The translations under genes were made by a program, and so were the position numbers. This document shows, piece after piece, positions 58,601 to 64,000 of a stretch of 64,000 nucleotides of DNA; position 1 is the first letter of the stretch, and each line of letters starts with the position of its first letter. The DNA comes from Ulva prolifera (lineage: Eukaryota; Chlorophyta; Ulvophyceae; Ulvales; Ulvaceae): positions 825,481 through 889,480 of the forward strand of contig CM041203.1 of assembly GCA_023078555.1 (NCBI GenBank). Reading direction: 5' to 3'. The notes under the pieces are model-generated. The model made no database searches, had not been told where the DNA came from, and worked only from the letters and a program-made list of their open reading frames with translations.

Positions 58601-61600
58601 AATAGTTGGACAACACTTGATGCATCATGCAGGAGCTGGGGGAGCTCTTCAGCACGTCGCATGACAAGGTCTCACATCTCATGAAGCAATTGATGGAATT
58701 CAAAAGTAAAGCTTTGGTGATCCCCGAACTGGAAGCCGAGGTGTCATCGCTGAAGGATTCACTAGATAGAGCACAGAATCGGCTGGCTGAGTCTGAAGCT
58801 CAACAGTCAGAGGTGTGGACCCACCAGATGGCCTGAGCTCATGTGTTCAGCGGCTTGCACATGTGGGAAGTATGCAGGCCAGGACTGCCAAGACCAGCGA
58901 GGCTAGAAATCTGCTGGAACAGCTACAGAAGCAGGCACAAAGCTTGCGAGAAGCCCAAGAAGCAGAGCTTGAAGCTCGTCGGAAGTATCAAGAGCTTATT
59001 GGCACGGGAGGCCCATCAAAGGAGGACCACCTTCAGATGGAAAGGAAACTGGACGAAGAAATCACAGCGAAGAAGAAGATCGCAGCTGAGCTTGAGCAGG
59101 CTCGCAACCAGCTCACGCTGCTGCAGCACATGGGGCCTCCTCACAGACAAACTGCACCGGGACTGAGCACTGGGAATTGGTCTATAGTGCCAGAGTATGG
59201 CATGCATGTGCATCCTCCACATGGCCATGTACCGCTGCAAGGTGTCGTTCGGGCAACGACTTCCAGTGAAGATGTTGACACCCTAATTAGGGAAATGACC
59301 AAGGTGGCTCACACGCTATGGCTGTCAATTGGTGATGCGGGTCTGGAATCGGTTGTGCAGCTTTCACTTGGATCTGGATCGATAGGTTGTTTGCGTGAAA
59401 GTGTCACATTTTGTGCAGTACCAGAAGCTGTACGGCCAGGTGGCCGAGGAGAACAAGCATTTGAGATCTGAGAACGGGGATCTCCTGCAAGGCCTGAACC
59501 AGGAGATGCAGACGATGCAACTGGAGAACTCACGGCTCCAGGCTCAACTGGAGCGCGCGGAGCGGGACTTGGCTGCTGCTAGGCTAGCAGCAACCGAGGC
59601 GACCAGCATGACCGTTCCTCCTGCGCAGGCAGCACAGGCAGCCTCTGACGACGATCTGGACGCTCTGAAGCCAGACGAAAATATATTTGAGCTACAGATT
59701 GTCATGGCAGAGCTGAGTGTGGAGCCATCCGTCACTACATTCTTCACGCTGGATTTCTTTGACCACGCAACGCAGGTGTAGACCAATGCCGGTACTGAAC
59801 TTGCCAGTGACAGCATGTGTCTCCCCCGTCTAGCTTCACTCCAGTCTGGGATGCAGATCAGCACCCAGCAGCTTGGACCCAATCCAAAGTACAGCTCAAC
59901 GGTGCAGTTTGTTGTGCCCATGGGCGAGGCGTTCTTTAGGTACATGGCAGTGTCAACCCTCAAGCTGGAGCTGAACCAACTGCTGTCTGCTGACTGGGCT
60001 CAGATCGGCCGTGCCACCCTGTCGCTTGCGGAGGTGCTGCAGTCCTGCCAGAAGAACAATGGCACCGGCACGCAGACGCGCAACCTTCGCATTCATGGCC
60101 CAGGTGGAGCGGTACTGGGGACCGTTCGGGTGCGCTGAATGTTGTGGACGACCGTACATTTGGCATACCTTGAGATGGCCAGCACAGCCCAGATCAATGA
60201 GTCGGCGCAACATCACGACACGCCTGCAGATTCAATACCGCATGGCACGGCCCATCCCATCTATCGCCAAGATACAGGAAGATATGGAGCGTCAGCTGTC
60301 CTTGCTGCAGGCGGACACGCTGTTCCGCTTTGCACAGCATGCACAGCGGCACCCCGCATCTGCCGCTGGGCTGCAGGTGACGATTGTGAGCTGCTCTGGC
60401 CTGAAGGTCGCAGACCCTGGCAGCGCGCGGCCATATGTCCACTACCAATGCCCAGGCCACATGCAGCCTGTGGACACTGCGATCCAGCCTGGGCCAGACC
60501 CAAGATTTGATGAGAGCCGGACATTCGAGTTTGCCCCTGAGCCCCAGACATCGTGTTTATTCCTGTCGAAGCTTGGGGAGCAGAGTTTGCGGCTGCATGT
60601 CTTTGATGCAAGCAACGGCGGAGAGCACATCGGCTCTGTAGACGTGCCGCTCAGGTACGCTGGCGCGAGCCTGTATCTCGAGATAACGAGGCACATGTTA
60701 TCAATCACCGCTGGAGGGGAGGGTGGCATGGGCAAGAAAGTGGTACATGCAGCATGGCAGTCGACTCCTGCACCCATGCGTAGCCATGACGGATCAGGGG
60801 CAGCTTGACCTTTGTGCGGGACAGCCAGACTGTCATCGTGGAAATGCCCCGTGGTGCTTCTGCATAATCCTGGCTACTGCCAAGCAGCATGCTATGTTGT
60901 AGGCCCCTAACGGAAGAGAACTCGAGGTGCATACGCAACACCTTGGACTTGCGCCGCCCGGGCAGCGACGCTCTGATGGGCAAGATCAGTGTTGCAATAG
61001 AGTGGGTGCAGCTGCTAGCGAGTGTGTCCGCTGGTTCTGCTCAGCTGGTCAGCGGACTGAGCTGTACAAGCCAATGTGAAACAGACACTGCCAATCTCCT
61101 GGATGAGGAAGCGGTTCTGATTTGGCACCTGGGCAGCCTCAGCATCAAGGTGCGGTGGCGTCAAGTCATACTGCTGCGGCTTTCGGACCCACGTGCACTT
61201 TCGCTAGTGGCCATGCTGACCTACAATGACCTTGCAGCCAGCTTTGCTGTGCCCGCATGATAAAGTGTACTCATCCTTCAAGTTCTTGGACTTCCCCGAG
61301 AGTGTCTCCAAGGCTATTACTGGGGCATCGGGCAACTTGGACTACACGCTGCGCTTGAAAACCATCGTGGATGATGCGTTTGCTGCAAAACTAGTTGCGA
61401 AGCAGATGGAAATACAAGTGCACAAGCAGCAGGGCTTCCATCACAAGCCCTTGGGCACAGCCACGGTCCCGCTCGCTGAAGTGCTGGCCTGCTTTGCATC
61501 TGCAAACGGTGTGCGGCTTGCTGCGTGATCCATGACCACACACTCGCCATGCCACACAGCCTGCGACATGGCTGCACAGTTCACCGGTGTGCCACGATGC

Positions 61601-62465
61601 CGATGCCTTGCAGGGCAGGCTCACTTCTGCCGCAACGTTCCAATCCAGTCAGCTGAGAACAGCAGCACTGTGATCGGACACGTGGAAGTCACCGCCCGGT
61701 CTTGTGGATACAAGCATTGGGAACTCCGGGCTGCTGCACTGACCTCTGGCAATCAAGACTCGGCAGTGCATGATTCCAGGGAGTCCACAGCAGGCTGCCC
61801 CCTGGTTCAGACTGCTCCAATGGACCCGGGAGCATGGCCCAGCAACTCACAAGACCACGTCGTGCTCGTTCTCCATACCATTCTGCTGCAGCCATGCATG
61901 CTGCACCAAAAGCATAGTTCACTCCAGGTGTTCTGGAATCTACTGGACAGTGTGGTGAATGCACACAGTGAAGCAACACAGGAGGTTGAAGCGATCAAAG
62001 GATCCATTGAACTCGGACACGCTGTCATCTACAATTTGTCAGCTAATGATCCGGACCAGCAATGCGCCCGGGTATGTCATGTTGTTCAGATTATGTTCAG
62101 ATTATGAGGTGCTGCATTGGCTCTGCTGCTTAGCAGATAGGACGTGCACAATCACAAAACCCGAAAAATTATGACAAGCTGAAGCTATGCAGGACCTCTT
62201 GCTTCAGAAGTTGAAGGCACAGGATTCCCAAGGCAGCCTGTGTTTTGGTTTGGTTGCCAGGTCAAGTGCTGGAGACTATGTTGCCATCACATCGGAAGTT
62301 TCTCTGCAGGACTTGCGTCTGTCGAGTGAGGCCGCATGGCAAGAGGTCAAGCTCCCCATGTACTCCATGGCTGAGGACCGCCATGTTGCTGATGTCATTG
62401 TGACTATCAGAGCACATGCGGCACTCTCCGACGTGTGGGCACGTCAGCATCAGGCATCAACCTAG
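55643..62465 (+). CDS. RPGRIP1L: RPGRIP1L (NPHP8-like) ciliary transition-zone protein
   Basis: A long coiled coil followed by C2 domains. Firm exons by phase: 55855-55940, 56380-56577, 56740-57013, 57102-57427, 57504-57774, 57857-58123; then 58235 to about 58560, about 58631-58812, about 58880-59300 and 59417-59775. C2-1 runs over 59690-59775, 59845-60123 and the start of 60230-60654. C2-2 is in the rest of 60230-60654 and from 60903. A third C2-like segment (VYSSFKFLDFPESVSKA) begins near 61262, with more beta-rich exons near 61614-61720, 61929-62070 and 62200-62465. The order matches animal RPGRIP1L, which builds the Y-link region gating the cilium. The first exon (ATG 55643, basic/Ser-rich) is tentative. 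The donor after 57013 looks like GC. Confidence 0.87.
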
Positions 62466-63086
62466 CTGTGTTGGATATCGGGCGAGCTAGTCAGAGTCTG
62501 TAGATTATGACAAACTTGTACAGTCACACATCATCAATGGTGTGCATAAGCCCACATAGATCACGTTCATCGTGGCCTAAAATTGCATAAGTGGTAGAGC
62601 GTCCCTGACAGTGCGCCACTGGTACAGCATTGGGAGCCTTTGCAGGTGTTGCTGGCTTCGGTTCGGGTGACTTCTTCTTCCCGCAGTTCCAGCATCCTCG
62701 GATAAAACCAGATCACCCTCGCACAAACTCTAGCGAGGGCATGTTGCAATTATAAGCTTCACATCTGGTCGCTGGACCCTCTACACTGCGCGGAGTATAG
62801 CCAGTGAAGCTGTGGCGTGTTGAGATCCAGCCTAGGACCACTCCTAGTCACGCGTGAACACGCATGTCGAAGCTTTGCGAAGGGGTCACAAGCATTGCCA
62901 GACTTAGAGTTGCAAACGCTCTAAGATGCATCAAAATAAGGAAATGAAGATTCTACACGTTATCCCCTGTCCCGGTTTACAGCTCAGCCTGCGCCCACGT
63001 TCCAGCTCTTGCCCGGCACACACACGCTCCTGCGACGCCTGTCATCCCGTTGAAATCACGATCGCCTTTGGAGTCTAAGTGAAAAT
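62466..63086. other. Intergenic, no gene seen
   Basis: About 620 bases between RPGRIP1L and the next gene on the same strand. Presumed terminator and promoter region; no motif recognised. Confidence 0.5.
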
Positions 63087-64000
63087 ATGGCTGCAATTTG
63101 TCTGAAGTGCTGCAAATTGCCCTGCGACGGTGTGATCCCACCTCGCATGCTGTTCGGTTACGTGCATGGTCTTGCGTGCACGATGGCGACGACCTGTTGC
63201 GGTTGGGGGCCAGCGAGTCCATATGTTGACCTTGAAATCGCTGTTAGCAAGATGATTCAAGCTGTCTATGAACCACCGGGCTAGGCCTGCGTGATTCGCA
63301 GCGTGCTGCCGACCTTGTCTTCATGTGGTCCTGTGCGCAGCTCTGGGACACTGCTGCTCCGGGTTGGAAAAGGGCTGCTCCAAGGGGTGCTCATGCCTTT
63401 GTGGCCTGAAGTGCTGTCCAGAGAATCACCCATCACCGATTTTCTTGACGTACACTATGTTGTTCAATGTGCCCATTCTAGTTGCGGCCGTGGTGGTTGC
63501 GATCATGGCCTTTGGGGATGACTGCCATGGTGACAGGTTTGTCGACCCTGCTGTATGGAATCTTGTCGCGGCAGGAGCTGCGTTCTTCTTCATTCTGTTC
63601 AGTATACGGGTCTACATGATGCTCAGCAAGCCATACCATCAAGATGGCACAGCTGACATGGAAGCAGGAACAAGCCAGCAGCAGCCTCAGTCGTGCGCAC
63701 TTCATCCCGAGTGTCCTTCCACCTCTGCAAATTGACTCTGCAGCTTCTTGCCGAGCTGATGCACGACTATGGCACGAATTCACTGATGCTGCGCGCCTGC
63801 AGAGTATCCAAGTCATTCCGCGAGCGAGTGTGGTACACAACGTGCCATGATCCATTGACGTTTATCTACATGTTCATGTACCCATTTGCTCTGGGCTGGT
63901 CTATTGCGGGGCTGACTGACGAGTCTGACAAAGAAGATTGCGATGACATTGACAGCGGCATCTCGGGGATTGCTGCAGCGCTACTCGTGTACCTCCTGTG
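63087..64000 (+). CDS. Cys-rich multi-pass membrane protein (3' truncated by window)
   Basis: Three exons join in phase: 63087-63129, 63341-63692 and 63803 to the window edge. The predicted N-terminus is MAAICLKCCKLPCDALGHCC, then more Cys pairs up to CGLKCCPENHPSPIF, about 16 Cys in the first 42 residues. Two hydrophobic helices follow (near VPILVAAVVVAIMAF and WNLVAAGAAFFFILF), then a polar Gln-rich loop, FRERVWYTTCHDPLTF, another helix (YMFMYPFALGWSIAG), an acidic segment (DESDKEDCDD), and the beginning of a fourth helix. I do not recognise the family. The Cys cluster before the first helix suggests palmitoylation or metal binding. Neighbouring ciliary genes are not evidence for a ciliary role. 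Confidence 0.6.

Overview
The window is nuclear DNA of a flagellated green alga. Nearly every gene is split by short GT-AG introns (a few look like GC-AG). Several genes are followed, within about 50-170 bases, by TGTAA, the poly(A) signal typical of chlorophyte algae. Two cilium-specific genes (CFAP65, RPGRIP1L) and organelle-type N-terminal extensions on ATIC, selenoprotein O and the YebC-family gene fit a chlorophyte. I cannot name the species.

Layout. Bases 1-5700 hold no gene I can defend, only inverted and tandem repeats. An unassigned two-exon ORF (about 5760-6423) precedes a five-exon 2-oxoglutarate/Fe(II) dioxygenase (+, 6623-8169). COG3 of the Golgi tethering complex (-, 8661-13498, seven exons) is head to head with a small RAB5IF/OPTI-type ER membrane protein (+, 13937-14601). 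A TACO1/YebC gene (-, 15320-16684) is head to head with selenoprotein O (+, 17215-20835). ATIC (purH) follows (+, 21831-24831). Two tandem M1-type metallopeptidases predicted as type II membrane proteins fill 25232-30779 (A) and 33857-39685 (B), both on the minus strand. A SAL1/HAL2-type bisphosphate nucleotidase (-, 41339-43130) and CFAP65 (-, 43591-50671) come next. After a 2.7 kb gene-poor gap there are an M14 carboxypeptidase with a signal peptide and a C-terminal membrane anchor (+, 53370-55169), RPGRIP1L (+, 55643-62465) and the start of a Cys-rich multi-pass membrane protein that runs off the window.

Exon models for most genes were worked out by hand. They were accepted only where splice sites, codon phase across junctions and family conservation agreed. 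COG3, RAB5IF, TACO1, SELENOO, ATIC, both M1 genes, SAL1, the dioxygenase and the M14 gene close in frame.

The most unusual part is the M1 pair. Both keep the zinc site but have lost the GAMEN exopeptidase motif. Blocks of near-identical DNA lie between strongly diverged exons, which suggests recent gene conversion. Copy A alone has an intron immediately before the third zinc ligand, and that intron carries a near-perfect DNA hairpin. I recognised no virus-derived element, CRISPR array, rRNA or tRNA.
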